From Actinobacillus genomosp. 1 (GTDB lineage: Bacteria; Pseudomonadota; Gammaproteobacteria; Enterobacterales; Pasteurellaceae), in assembly GCF_029774175.1 (NCBI RefSeq), contig NZ_CP103834.1, positions 444,501 through 508,500 on the forward strand: 64,000 bases of DNA, given 5' to 3'. Under the pieces are notes generated by a model. It did not search any database. It saw only the letters and a list, made by a program, of their open reading frames with translations, and had not been told where the DNA came from. The translations under genes and the position numbers were made by a program. Below, in pieces: positions 33,111 to 41,560 of the stretch; the first letter of the stretch is position 1; every line of letters starts with the position of its first letter.

Positions 33111-34430
33111 TTATTGTTCTTCCGGTTCTTCTAATTTTAAGGCTTTAGAAAAACTTTGCAGACCTTGGGAGTTTCCGCTTTTTGCCATTGCTTGTAAGGC
33201 TTGGGTCGGCACGTGCAATAAACTGTTGGTCAGCTTATAGCTTAACTCGTTAAGGACTTTTTCACTATCTTGTCCGCCGGTTAATGCAAGCAAGGCTTTG
33301 GCTAAGAGTTCTTGGCGAGTTTGTTCGGCATCTTGGCGATAACGTTTAATTAAATCGCTGGATTGCTGTTGTTTTAGCCATTCGAAGAATGCTTTACATT
33401 CTTCATCTACGATTTGTGCCGCTTGCTCGGCTGCTTGCTCACGTTGTGCCATATTACGTTGAATAATATGCTGTAAATCATCCACGCTATAAGCATATAC
33501 GGCATCTAACTCGCCGGCATTTTCATCAATATCTCGAGGTACGGCGATATCAATCAGTAACATCGGATCAAACTGGCGTTGTTTCTGTGCGATTTCCACC
33601 ATTTCCTTACTGATAAGCATATCCGGACTGCCGGTAGAGCTGATAACAATATCCGCTTGGTTTAAACCGATTTGCAATGCGCTTAAGGACAAAATTTGCA
33701 TTGGGGTATCCAAACGCTCGGCTAATCTTTCGGCACGTTGTGGAGTACGGTTGGCAATCATAATATTTTTCGCACCGTGCTGAATCAGATAACGAGCAAC
33801 TAGCTCAATAGTTTCTCCGGCACCGACTAATAAGAAGCGCAATTTGCCGAAATTATCAAAAATTTGGCGAGCTAAACCGCAGGCGGCATAAGCGACAGAA
33901 ACTGCGCTTGAACCGATTTCCGTTTCGGAACGCACGCGTTTCGCCGTAGAAAACGTACGTTGGAATAAACGAGATAATTTGGTAGAAACCTGGCTATTTT
34001 GCGTATGGTAGAAATGCTCGCTATATTGATAGGCTTGTTTTACCTGACCTAAAATCTGCGGCTCGCCCAAAATAAGCGAATCCAATCCGCACGCAACTCG
34101 CATTAGATGACGAGCCGCTTCCATATTCTGTTTGAAATAAATACATTCACGTAATTCATCGTGTTCAAGCTGATGAATTTCAGCAAACCATTCAAAACAC
34201 TGCTCACGCCATGCGATATTATCTTCATGTTCTTCTCGCGGCGTAATGTCCGCATTATGAAAATAAAGCTCTGTTCGGTTACACGTTGAAAGAATGACAA
34301 CGCTTTCAGCAAGTGCGCGGTGTTGAATTTGCTCAAAAGCAAGCTGGCGTTTTTGAGCATCAAACGCTACCTTACTTCGCAAATTCACCGAAGCTGTTTT
34401 ATGGTTAATACCAAGTGCTAAAATCGTCAT
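33111..34430 (-). CDS. hemA: Glutamyl-tRNA reductase
   Basis: HemA reduces glutamyl-tRNA to glutamate-1-semialdehyde, the first step of tetrapyrrole synthesis by the C5 pathway. The 439-residue product starts MTILALGINHKTASVNLRSK. It has the catalytic ILSTCNRTELYFH (Cys about residue 50), the substrate segment CGLDSLILGEPQILGQVK (about 113-130) and the NADPH-binding FLLVGAGETIELVARYL. A complete HemA suggests the organism can make haem from glutamate. The leader upstream has a promoter and, immediately after it, a terminator-like hairpin. relA is divergent. Confidence 0.96.
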   Translation of the reverse strand: MTILALGINHKTASVNLRSKVAFDAQKRQLAFEQIQHRALAESVVILSTCNRTELYFHNADITPREEHEDNIAWREQCFEWFAEIHQLEHDELRECIYFKQNMEAARHLMRVACGLDSLILGEPQILGQVKQAYQYSEHFYHTQNSQVSTKLSRLFQRTFSTAKRVRSETEIGSSAVSVAYAACGLARQIFDNFGKLRFLLVGAGETIELVARYLIQHGAKNIMIANRTPQRAERLAERLDTPMQILSLSALQIGLNQADIVISSTGSPDMLISKEMVEIAQKQRQFDPMLLIDIAVPRDIDENAGELDAVYAYSVDDLQHIIQRNMAQREQAAEQAAQIVDEECKAFFEWLKQQQSSDLIKRYRQDAEQTRQELLAKALLALTGGQDSEKVLNELSYKLTNSLLHVPTQALQAMAKSGNSQGLQSFSKALKLEEPEEQ

Positions 34431-34455
34431 TTACATCCCACATCAAAAAATAAAA

Positions 34456-34472
34456 AACGGCAAAATGCCGTT
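34456..34472 (-). terminator. Terminator-like hairpin in the hemA leader
   Basis: AACGGCA (34456-34462) and TGCCGTT (34466-34472) form a 7-base stem with a 3-base loop. On the minus strand the stem runs directly into TTTTTTATTTTTT. It lies only about 10 bases after the predicted hemA transcription start and 26 bases before the start codon, so it is in the 5' leader and not after a gene. Confidence 0.7.
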
Positions 34473-34483
34473 GAATTTTGGCT

Positions 34484-34512
34484 ATTCTATCGAATCATAT
34501 AAGCTCTCGCAA
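34484..34512 (-). promoter_or_regulatory. Promoter of hemA
   Basis: On the minus strand, TTGCGA (34507-34512) and TAGAAT (34484-34489) are exactly 17 bases apart. It lies about 54 bases before the hemA start codon. Good sigma-70 match. Confidence 0.65.
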
Positions 34513-34665
34513 ATAATTGTAGAGATTGGTTTGATTTATCACAATTGCCATACCTCAAACAAGGTAGGTAAGGCTATAATGCAGTTCATTTCAAAAAAGA
34601 AAAGTGACTAAATAAGCAAGCATTTTGTAAAAATAACAGTATAATGTTCCTTATCTTTTCGACTG

Positions 34666-34696
34666 ACAAGCGGTTAAATATTCACAATATTTTGCA
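34666..34696 (+). repeat. Single extended uptake sequence upstream of relA
   Basis: ACAAGCGGTTAAATATTCAC followed by AATATTTTGCA is a lone copy of the Actinobacillus uptake signal. It ends just before the relA ribosome-binding site (AAGGAGG). Confidence 0.65.
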
Positions 34697-34707
34697 AAGG
34701 AGGAATT

Positions 34708-36918
34708 ATGGTAGCAATTCGTCGCTCACATGAGCTTGATCCGAGTACTTTTGAGTTAGCGAGTTGGAGTGCCGCTTTGCAAATGTCACCGATAACTTTT
34801 GAAGAATTACAAATTGCGTGGCGTTACGCCCATGAAAAATTAGATACCGATACTTACCATCTTATGTGGGATGGTATTGAAATGGTGGAAATTTTACACG
34901 GGTTAAATATGGATGATGACTCGCTTGTCGCCGCCTTACTTTTCCCTCTCGTAAAGAATCACATTATCGATCTTGCCCAAGTCAAAGAAGACTTTGGTAA
35001 TCAAGTCAAAAACTTAGTGAAAGGTGTGATTGAAATGGACAATATTCGCCAACTGAGTGCGAACAGTGTGTCCGACCTGCAAATCGATAATATTCGTCGT
35101 ATGTTATTGGCGATGGTTGATGATTTCCGTTGTGTGGTTATTAAGCTGGCGGAACGTATCGTCTATTTGCGAGGAAAATATCGTCATACCGAAGAAGATC
35201 TTGTATTGGCGGCAAAAGAATGCTCGCATATTTATGCACCGCTTGCTAACCGTCTAGGCATCGGACAGCTGAAATGGGAACTGGAGGATTATTGCTTCCG
35301 TGCGTTACATCCGCAATGTTATCGTGTGATTGCGTTACAACTTGGCGAGCGTCGTTTGGAACGCGAAAGTTATATTACAAATTTTGTGGCAAATTTGACC
35401 GCTTGTCTTAGTGAACAAATCGAAGATTTGGAAGTGTATGGTCGTCCGAAGCACATTTACAGTATCTGGAAAAAAATGCAGAAGAAAAATCTGCGTTTTG
35501 AACAATTGTTCGATATTCGAGCGGTGCGAGTTATCGTACCGAATTTGGAAGATTGCTATACCGCATTAGGCATTATTCATACTCAATATAAACATTTACC
35601 GGAACATTTCGACGACTATATTGCCAACCCTAAACCGAACGGCTATCAATCTATTCATACGGTTGTGTTGGGAGAGGGAGATAAAACTATCGAAGTGCAA
35701 ATTCGTACTCGAGAAATGCACGAAAATGCGGAATTAGGGGTTGCGGCGCATTGGAAATATAAAGAGGGAGCAACCGCCGGTCGTTCCGGTTATGAAGAAA
35801 AGATCGTCTGGTTACGTAAATTATTAGCGTGGCAAAACGATATTGCCGATTCCGGCGAGGTTATGGCGGCGGAAATGCGCTCTCAAGTGTTTGATGATCG
35901 TGTTTATGTCTTTACGCCGAAGGGCGAGGTGATTGATTTGCCGAAAAATGCAACACCGCTTGATTTCGCTTATGCGATTCATAGTGAAGTCGGTCATCGT
36001 TGCATCGGTGCAAAAGTTGCAGGACGGATCGTACCGTTTACCTATTTATTACAAATGGGAGATCAAGTTGAAATTATTACTCAGAAAACGCCGAATCCGA
36101 GTCGAGATTGGTTAAATCCGAATGCCGGCTTTGTCAATACGTCCAAAGCTCGCGCTAAAATTATTGCTTGGTTTAAAAAACTGGATCGAGAAAAAAATAT
36201 TCCGCTCGGTAAAGAAGCCTTGGACGCGGAAATGGCTCGTTTCGGATTTACATTAAAACAGATTGAACAGTACGCATTACCTCGCTATAACTTAAAACAA
36301 TTCGATGACTTATATGCCGGCATTGGCGGTGGCGATATTCGTTTAAATCAATTAAGTCATTATTTACAAAGCAAATTAATTAAACCGACAGCAGAGCAAG
36401 AAGACGAAGCGGTATTAAAACAAGTTAATAAGAATGCTAATAACCAATTTCAGCATAAAGGCAAAAACGGGCAGATTATCATCGATGGTGTGGGTAATTT
36501 AATGCATACCATTGCACGTTGTTGTCAGCCGATTCCGGGTGATGAAATTGTCGGTTATATTACACAGGGACGAGGAATCTCAATTCACAGAGCAGATTGC
36601 GAGCAATTGTTTGACTTACGTAGTGCCAATCCGGAAAGAGTTGTGAATGCACAATGGGGAACACATTACGCTAATGGCTTTAGTCTCGCGATTCGAGTTA
36701 TTGCCAATGATCGTAACGGTTTATTACGAGATGTCAGTGCGGTGATGGCAAATGAAAAAGTCAATGTTTTGAGTGTTTCAAGCCGTATTGATACGAAACG
36801 CAGTTTGGCAATTATGGATATGAGTATCGAGCTTAACAATATTGAAATGCTTGGAAAATTATTAGCACGTATTGCACAACTTGACGATGTGATTGAAGCA
36901 AAACGTCTATCAAATTAA
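34708..36918 (+). CDS. relA: GTP pyrophosphokinase RelA
   Basis: RelA makes (p)ppGpp on ribosomes with uncharged tRNA, starting the stringent response. The 736-residue product has a degenerate N-terminal HD domain. The synthetase domain (about residues 240-350) has RAVRVIVPNLEDCYTALG and the RelA-type acidic EHFDDYIANPKPNGYQSIH motif. It then shows a TGS domain (VYVFTPKGEVIDLPKNATPL, about 401-463), a zinc-finger-like region (ARCCQPIPGDEIVGYI) and a C-terminal ACT domain. The EHFDD motif favours RelA over the bifunctional SpoT. A strong AAGGAGG precedes the ATG. Confidence 0.96.
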   Translation: MVAIRRSHELDPSTFELASWSAALQMSPITFEELQIAWRYAHEKLDTDTYHLMWDGIEMVEILHGLNMDDDSLVAALLFPLVKNHIIDLAQVKEDFGNQVKNLVKGVIEMDNIRQLSANSVSDLQIDNIRRMLLAMVDDFRCVVIKLAERIVYLRGKYRHTEEDLVLAAKECSHIYAPLANRLGIGQLKWELEDYCFRALHPQCYRVIALQLGERRLERESYITNFVANLTACLSEQIEDLEVYGRPKHIYSIWKKMQKKNLRFEQLFDIRAVRVIVPNLEDCYTALGIIHTQYKHLPEHFDDYIANPKPNGYQSIHTVVLGEGDKTIEVQIRTREMHENAELGVAAHWKYKEGATAGRSGYEEKIVWLRKLLAWQNDIADSGEVMAAEMRSQVFDDRVYVFTPKGEVIDLPKNATPLDFAYAIHSEVGHRCIGAKVAGRIVPFTYLLQMGDQVEIITQKTPNPSRDWLNPNAGFVNTSKARAKIIAWFKKLDREKNIPLGKEALDAEMARFGFTLKQIEQYALPRYNLKQFDDLYAGIGGGDIRLNQLSHYLQSKLIKPTAEQEDEAVLKQVNKNANNQFQHKGKNGQIIIDGVGNLMHTIARCCQPIPGDEIVGYITQGRGISIHRADCEQLFDLRSANPERVVNAQWGTHYANGFSLAIRVIANDRNGLLRDVSAVMANEKVNVLSVSSRIDTKRSLAIMDMSIELNNIEMLGKLLARIAQLDDVIEAKRLSN

Positions 36919-36921
36919 GTG

Positions 36922-36972
36922 ACAAGCGGTCGAATTTGTAAGAAAAATAACAAAAAAGACCGCTTATTTTTT
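36922..36972 (+). terminator. Hairpin of an inverted uptake-sequence pair after relA
   Basis: AAGCGGTC (36924-36931) and GACCGCTT (36958-36965) pair over 8 bases with a 26-base loop, followed by ATTTTTT. It is a modest terminator between relA and dxr. Confidence 0.5.
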
Positions 36973-36990
36973 GAGTGATTAGGAATGAAT

Positions 36991-38181
36991 ATGAAAAAAT
37001 TGGTCATTTTAGGTTCAACCGGATCAATCGGTAAAAGTACCTTGTCCGTGGTGGAGCAGAACAAAACGGAATACGAGGTATTCGGTTTAGTCGGTGGTAA
37101 AAATGTTGAATTAATGGCAGCACAATGTTTATTGTTTCAACCGAAATTTGCCGCATTAGCTGATGAGAATGCAGCAAAAGCATTAGCGGAACAGCTCAAA
37201 CAATTCAATGTAAAAACTGAAGTCTTAAGAGGTCAAAAAGCGATTTGCGAACTGAGCGCACATCCGGAAGCGGATATGGTAATGGCGGCGATTGTAGGGG
37301 CGGCCGGTTTGTTACCAACGCTTTCTGCGGTGAAAGCAGGTAAAAAAGTTTTATTGGCAAATAAAGAATCATTAGTCACTTGCGGACAAATTTTTATTGA
37401 TGAGGCAAGAAAATCCGGTGCGCAATTATTACCGGTTGATAGCGAACACAATGCGATTTTCCAATCTCTACCGCCGGAAGCACAGCAAAAAGTCGGCTTT
37501 TGCCCGCTTGCAGAGCTAGGCGTGAGTAAAATTATTTTGACCGGTTCCGGTGGTCCGTTCCGTGTAAAACCGCTCGATGAGTTTGCAACTATTACACCTG
37601 AACAAGCGGTGGCACACCCGAATTGGTCGATGGGTAAGAAAATCTCGGTCGATAGTGCTACTATGATGAATAAAGGCTTGGAATATATTGAAGCCCGTTG
37701 GTTATTCAATGCTTCGGCAGATGAAATGGAAATTATTATTCACCCGCAATCGATTATTCATTCGATGGTGCGTTATATTGACGGTTCGGTGATCGCCCAA
37801 ATGGGGAATCCGGATATGTGTACCCCGATTGCACACACAATGGCTTATCCGAAGCGAATTAATTCGGGCGTAGCACCGTTGGATTTCTTTAAATTGAAAG
37901 AACTCACTTTTATCGAACCGGACTTTGCCCGCTATCCGAATTTAAAATTAGCGATTGATGCGTTTGCAGAAGGGCAATATGCGACAACCGCAATGAATGC
38001 GGCAAATGAAGTGGCGGTAGAAGCTTTCTTAAATGAACGTATTCGTTTTATTGATATTGTGAATGTGAATAGAACGGTGGTGGAAAATATTGCGCCGATT
38101 AAAGTACAAGCAATTGCCGATGTGTTACATATTGATAAACTGGCACGAGAATTGGCGGAACAAGCGGTCATTAATTTATAA
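36991..38181 (+). CDS. dxr: 1-deoxy-D-xylulose 5-phosphate reductoisomerase
   Basis: Dxr converts DXP to methylerythritol phosphate, the first committed step of isoprenoid synthesis by the MEP route. I prefer the ATG at 36991, since AGGA sits 6 bases before it but directly abuts the alternative ATG at 36985. The 396-residue protein begins with the NADPH-binding KLVILGSTGSIGKSTLSVVE and has LLPVDSEHNAIFQSL (catalytic region), SGGPFR and MGKKISVDSATMMNKGLE. In enterics dxr lies before uppS; here it is convergent with the lpxA end of that cluster. An uptake core lies at the 3' end of the coding region. Confidence 0.96.
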   Translation: MKKLVILGSTGSIGKSTLSVVEQNKTEYEVFGLVGGKNVELMAAQCLLFQPKFAALADENAAKALAEQLKQFNVKTEVLRGQKAICELSAHPEADMVMAAIVGAAGLLPTLSAVKAGKKVLLANKESLVTCGQIFIDEARKSGAQLLPVDSEHNAIFQSLPPEAQQKVGFCPLAELGVSKIILTGSGGPFRVKPLDEFATITPEQAVAHPNWSMGKKISVDSATMMNKGLEYIEARWLFNASADEMEIIIHPQSIIHSMVRYIDGSVIAQMGNPDMCTPIAHTMAYPKRINSGVAPLDFFKLKELTFIEPDFARYPNLKLAIDAFAEGQYATTAMNAANEVAVEAFLNERIRFIDIVNVNRTVVENIAPIKVQAIADVLHIDKLARELAEQAVINL

Positions 38182-38186
38182 AAATA

Positions 38187-38228
38187 AAGCGGTGTAATTT
38201 GTAAAATTTTCGACAAATTACACCGCTT
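38187..38228. terminator. Bidirectional hairpin (uptake-sequence pair) between dxr and lpxA
   Basis: AAGCGGTGTAATTTG (38187-38201) and its exact complement (38214-38228) form a 15-base stem between convergent genes. The loop is AT-rich. No long T run follows, but the position suggests termination. Confidence 0.6.
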
Positions 38229-38258
38229 ATCTATTCAACCGCTTATCTATTTAACCGA

Positions 38259-39053
38259 TTAGCGAATAATACCGCGAGTTGAACGTTTAAAGAAATCTAA
38301 GAACAATTGAACCGCAGGTTCATTAACCGCAAATTGTTCAATTTCCGGAATGGCTTCTTCGATCGTTTTACCGCTACGATAAATTAATTTATAAGCGTTA
38401 CGAATGGCATGCATTGCCGGCTTATCGAATCCACGACGTTTCAGACCTTCTAAATTCACACCAAACGGTTGAGCGTGGTTTCCTTGTGCCATCACATATG
38501 GCGGAACGTCTTGGCTGACCATTGAGCCGCCGCCTAACATAACGTGTGAACCGATGACTACGAATTGGTGAATAGCCGACATTCCGCCGACAATCACAAA
38601 ATCATCTAAAGTAACGTGACCGGCTAAGGTACCGTTATTCGCAATAATGCAACGATTACCGATAGAGCAGTCGTGTGCAATATGGGTATTGATCATAAAC
38701 AGGTTATCATTACCGATACGTGTAACGCCACCACCCTGAACGGTTCCGCGATGAATAGTAACACTTTCACGAATACGGTTACGATCACCAATAACTACCT
38801 TGGTCGGCTCACCTTGATATTTTAAATCTTGGTTAATTTCCCCGATACTGGCGAATTGGAAAATCTGATTTTGTTCACCGATTTCAGTATGACCGTTAAT
38901 CACAACATGAGAATGAATAACAGTTTTTGCGCCGATTTTTACATTCTTTCCAATAACGGAAAATGGGCCGATTTCGACGTGAGCACCAATTTGCGCCCCT
39001 TCTTCAATGACTGCTAAAGGACTGATTTTTGCAGTAGAATCAATTAATCGCAT
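38259..39053 (-). CDS. lpxA: UDP-N-acetylglucosamine acyltransferase LpxA
   Basis: LpxA adds 3-hydroxyacyl from acyl-ACP to UDP-GlcNAc, the first step of lipid A synthesis. The 264-residue protein is a left-handed beta helix of hexapeptide repeats (for example ISPLAVIEEGAQIGAHVEIG from residue 11). The catalytic His region is NTHIAHDCSIGNRCIIANNG, and a C-terminal helical bundle begins near residue 190 (GFDKPAMHAIRNAYKLIYRS). It is the last gene of the envelope cluster; lpxB, which follows lpxA in E. coli, is not present here. Confidence 0.96.
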   Translation of the reverse strand: MRLIDSTAKISPLAVIEEGAQIGAHVEIGPFSVIGKNVKIGAKTVIHSHVVINGHTEIGEQNQIFQFASIGEINQDLKYQGEPTKVVIGDRNRIRESVTIHRGTVQGGGVTRIGNDNLFMINTHIAHDCSIGNRCIIANNGTLAGHVTLDDFVIVGGMSAIHQFVVIGSHVMLGGGSMVSQDVPPYVMAQGNHAQPFGVNLEGLKRRGFDKPAMHAIRNAYKLIYRSGKTIEEAIPEIEQFAVNEPAVQLFLDFFKRSTRGIIR

Positions 39054-39080
39054 AGTTTCTCCTTTGTGGTTGGAGTGTAA

Positions 39081-39545
39081 TTATTTACGTGCGCACATTA
39101 AATCGGCTTCACACACTAATTTTCCATCAACGAAAGCTTTTCCGGAAAATTTAGTGATGCCACGTATTTCTTTCAGAAATTCGACTTCGAAGGTAAGTTG
39201 GTCGCCGGGTACGACGGGACGTTTAAAGCGAGCATTATCAATAGCGGCAAAATAATATAATTCGTCCTGATTCATTTTTCCGTGAGTAGCTACCGCTAAC
39301 ACACCGGTTGCTTGCGCCATCGCTTCTAAAATAAGCACGCCGGGGAAAATCGGGCTTGCCGGAAAGTGACCGGTAAAACAAGGTTCGTTTACGGTGACGT
39401 TTTTAATTGCTTTCAGCCATTTGCCTTCTTCAAAGTCGATTACACGATCTACAAGTAAGAAAGGATAGCGATGAGGTAACATTTTCATAATTTCTGTTAC
39501 TTCGATGATTTTAGGTTCTCTATTTTCCTGTACTTCAATAGTCAT
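39081..39545 (-). CDS. fabZ: 3-hydroxyacyl-[acyl-carrier-protein] dehydratase FabZ
   Basis: FabZ dehydrates 3-hydroxyacyl-ACP in fatty acid elongation and competes with LpxA for the same precursor. The 154-residue product is a single hot-dog fold. The catalytic His is in MLPHRYPFLLVDRVIDFE (about residues 24-41) and the catalytic Glu in FPGVLILEAMAQATGVLAV (about 68-86). It sits between lpxD and lpxA as in the classic cluster, separated from each by short gaps (68 and 27 bases). Nothing unusual. Confidence 0.96.
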   Translation of the reverse strand: MTIEVQENREPKIIEVTEIMKMLPHRYPFLLVDRVIDFEEGKWLKAIKNVTVNEPCFTGHFPASPIFPGVLILEAMAQATGVLAVATHGKMNQDELYYFAAIDNARFKRPVVPGDQLTFEVEFLKEIRGITKFSGKAFVDGKLVCEADLMCARK

Positions 39546-39613
39546 TAATTCGGCCTCATAATAAGATATATAAATTAAAATAAGGCTTACGTGAGAGTAA
39601 GCCCATAAAATGC

Positions 39614-40639
39614 TTATTCAGCTAAACGTTTTTCAAGTGCTTTTAAACGTTTGTTCATTTCATCAATATTCATTGTTAGCGCAGCAGTTTTGCGCCATTC
39701 TTTATTGGTTTGAGCAGGAATACCGGATGAATAGATACCTTTCTCGGTAATCGGCTTCATAACCATACTCATACCGGTAATGACGGCACCGTCACAAATT
39801 TCCATATGACCGTTTAGTACGCTTGCACCGCCAATTTGACAGAATTTGCCTACTTTGAGGCTACCCGCCATAATTACTCCGCCGGCAACCGCTGTACCAA
39901 AGCCAATATGAACATTATGCGCAATTTGACAGAGATTGTCGATAATTACATTATCTTCAATAACAGTAGGATCCAATGCTCCTCGGTCAATGCAGGTACA
40001 AGCGCCGATTTCAACGCGGTTACCGATGATTACGCCGCCTGTTTGCGGGATTTTAATCCATTGGCCTTTATCATTCGCATAACCAAAGCCGTCACTACCG
40101 ATTACCGCGGAAGATTGAATTAAACAATCCGAACCGATTTGGACGTTATGGTAAACCGATACGTTCGCCCATAATTGGGTTCTTGCACCGATTTTTGTAT
40201 TTTTACCGACAAAACATCCGGCACCGATAATCACATCGTCACCTAATTCCACACCGCTTTCAATGACGGCATTCGCACCGATGGAAACATTATGACCTAA
40301 AACCGCTTCCGAAGAAATTACCGCATTGGGTGAAATTCGGTTTGCCGCTTTAGGGGTTGAATCCATATATTGCGCCAGTAGAGCATAAGCAACATAAGGA
40401 TTTTTAACAATAATAAGGTTTTGCGATTCTGCACAGAATTCTACATCGGCTTCACTGACAATAATCGCACCCGCCTGAGATTGCGCTAATTGAGGGCGAT
40501 ATTTTGCGTTAGAAATAAAAGTAATCTGATTTGGATCTGCTTTATCTAATGCGGCAATACTGGAAATAGCCAAATCGGCGTTACCTTTGAGAGTACCGCC
40601 GATTTGCTCCGCAAGTTCAATTAAACGGAAATTAGCCAT
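39614..40639 (-). CDS. lpxD: UDP-3-O-(3-hydroxyacyl)glucosamine N-acyltransferase LpxD (internal start)
   Basis: LpxD adds the second 3-hydroxyacyl chain in lipid A synthesis, in the cytosol. Starting at the ATG ending at 40639, the product is MANFRLIELAEQIGGTLKG, 341 residues long, the same as the E. coli enzyme. The N-terminal uridine-binding domain (about residues 1-100, with ITFISNAKYRPQLAQSQAGA) is followed by a hexapeptide beta helix with IAHNVHIGFGTAVAGGVIMA (catalytic His region) and a C-terminal helix. AGAAGAAG upstream may serve as ribosome site. The same frame is open into Skp upstream, but I expect initiation here. Confidence 0.85.
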   Translation of the reverse strand: MANFRLIELAEQIGGTLKGNADLAISSIAALDKADPNQITFISNAKYRPQLAQSQAGAIIVSEADVEFCAESQNLIIVKNPYVAYALLAQYMDSTPKAANRISPNAVISSEAVLGHNVSIGANAVIESGVELGDDVIIGAGCFVGKNTKIGARTQLWANVSVYHNVQIGSDCLIQSSAVIGSDGFGYANDKGQWIKIPQTGGVIIGNRVEIGACTCIDRGALDPTVIEDNVIIDNLCQIAHNVHIGFGTAVAGGVIMAGSLKVGKFCQIGGASVLNGHMEICDGAVITGMSMVMKPITEKGIYSSGIPAQTNKEWRKTAALTMNIDEMNKRLKALEKRLAE

Positions 40640-41446
40640 TATTTTTTTCGCTTCTTCTGGTTTCACTGCATCTGTTTTAGGTGCTTCGGTCGCCGGTTTT
40701 GTTTCCTCGGCTTTTACCTCTGTATTTGCAGCCGGTTGTTCGATTTTAATTTCAGGGTGTTTTGCTTTTAACGCTTCTAACACTTTCTCGGTAATATCTT
40801 TGCCTTCATCTTCCGCATAAAGTGCCACTGACGGTGGAAATACAAGAGTATAACCTTTTGATTTCGCAACATCTTTAATAGTCGCGTTAATTTCCTCAAC
40901 CACTTGTTTTTGTACTGTTTGAGGATCCATACCGCCGGCTTCTTGTTGAGCTTTGTTTAATTTCTCTTGGAAAGCATCCGCTTTTTTCTGGAATGCTTCC
41001 GCTTTTTTACCAAAGTCAGCTTCGCGTTTTTGAATTGCAGAAACTTTGTTTTGGAATGCTTTATATTCCGCTTCAATAGCATTTTGACGCGCTTGAATTT
41101 CTTTAGAGCGTAAACGAGGCGCATCTTTCTCTAATGCGGCTGATTTTTTCTTAAGCGAAGCTTCTACTTTTGTTTGTTCTTCTTGTAATTTTTTAGCATC
41201 GCTTTCAAGTTTGTTTCGTTCAGAGGTTAAAGCTTTATTTTCTTCTGCTAATTTTTTGTCTTCATCGGCAAATTTGCTTTGACCTTCTTTCATGAATTTT
41301 TCAAATTTTTGTGCCGCATCAATTGCAACCGGGTGATTTTGTAATAAATAATTTGGATCGACAAAACCAATCGTATCGCTTGCTTGAGCCAAACCTGCCG
41401 CTGCTAGTGCTGCGGTTACTGTTGCTACTTTAAATAATTTTTTCAT
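39614..41446 (-). CDS. Fused Skp (OmpH) - LpxD reading frame
   Basis: One frame of 610 codons covers two proteins that are separate in relatives. Residues 1-268 are Skp-like: a signal peptide (MKKLFKVATVTAALAAAGLA), then a long Lys/Glu coiled coil, then a Pro/Glu-rich tail ending PEEAKK. The chaperone half would be periplasmic. Residues 270-610 are a full-length LpxD, a cytosolic enzyme, so a single chain would be topologically incompatible. The junction is a run of seven A on the coding strand (40642-40648). With six A the frame would read AAA AAA TAA, stopping Skp with a stop codon that overlaps the LpxD ATG. It is thus probably a one-base insertion, a slippage site, or a sequence error. 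Confidence 0.75.
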   Translation of the reverse strand: MKKLFKVATVTAALAAAGLAQASDTIGFVDPNYLLQNHPVAIDAAQKFEKFMKEGQSKFADEDKKLAEENKALTSERNKLESDAKKLQEEQTKVEASLKKKSAALEKDAPRLRSKEIQARQNAIEAEYKAFQNKVSAIQKREADFGKKAEAFQKKADAFQEKLNKAQQEAGGMDPQTVQKQVVEEINATIKDVAKSKGYTLVFPPSVALYAEDEGKDITEKVLEALKAKHPEIKIEQPAANTEVKAEETKPATEAPKTDAVKPEEAKKIMANFRLIELAEQIGGTLKGNADLAISSIAALDKADPNQITFISNAKYRPQLAQSQAGAIIVSEADVEFCAESQNLIIVKNPYVAYALLAQYMDSTPKAANRISPNAVISSEAVLGHNVSIGANAVIESGVELGDDVIIGAGCFVGKNTKIGARTQLWANVSVYHNVQIGSDCLIQSSAVIGSDGFGYANDKGQWIKIPQTGGVIIGNRVEIGACTCIDRGALDPTVIEDNVIIDNLCQIAHNVHIGFGTAVAGGVIMAGSLKVGKFCQIGGASVLNGHMEICDGAVITGMSMVMKPITEKGIYSSGIPAQTNKEWRKTAALTMNIDEMNKRLKALEKRLAE

Positions 41447-41492
41447 TTAGATATCCTTTGTTTCTTTCAATTAATCGTGACTAAATATGGAG

Positions 41493-41552
41493 GATAAGCG
41501 GTAAGATTTATCAGAAATTTTGCAAAAAAATTACAAAATCTCACCGCTTATC
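41493..41552. repeat. Inverted uptake-sequence pair between bamA and skp
   Basis: GATAAGCGGTAAGATTT (41493-41509) and its near-complement (41536-41552) form a 17-base stem with one mismatch, inside an operon. No T tract follows on the minus strand, so it looks more like an uptake-signal pair or processing hairpin than a terminator. Confidence 0.65.
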
Positions 41553-41560
41553 TAGGAGAG

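Noticed and set aside
37233..37709. 158-codon minus-strand frame inside dxr
   Set aside because: Shadow of dxr; the sense protein has all Dxr motifs.
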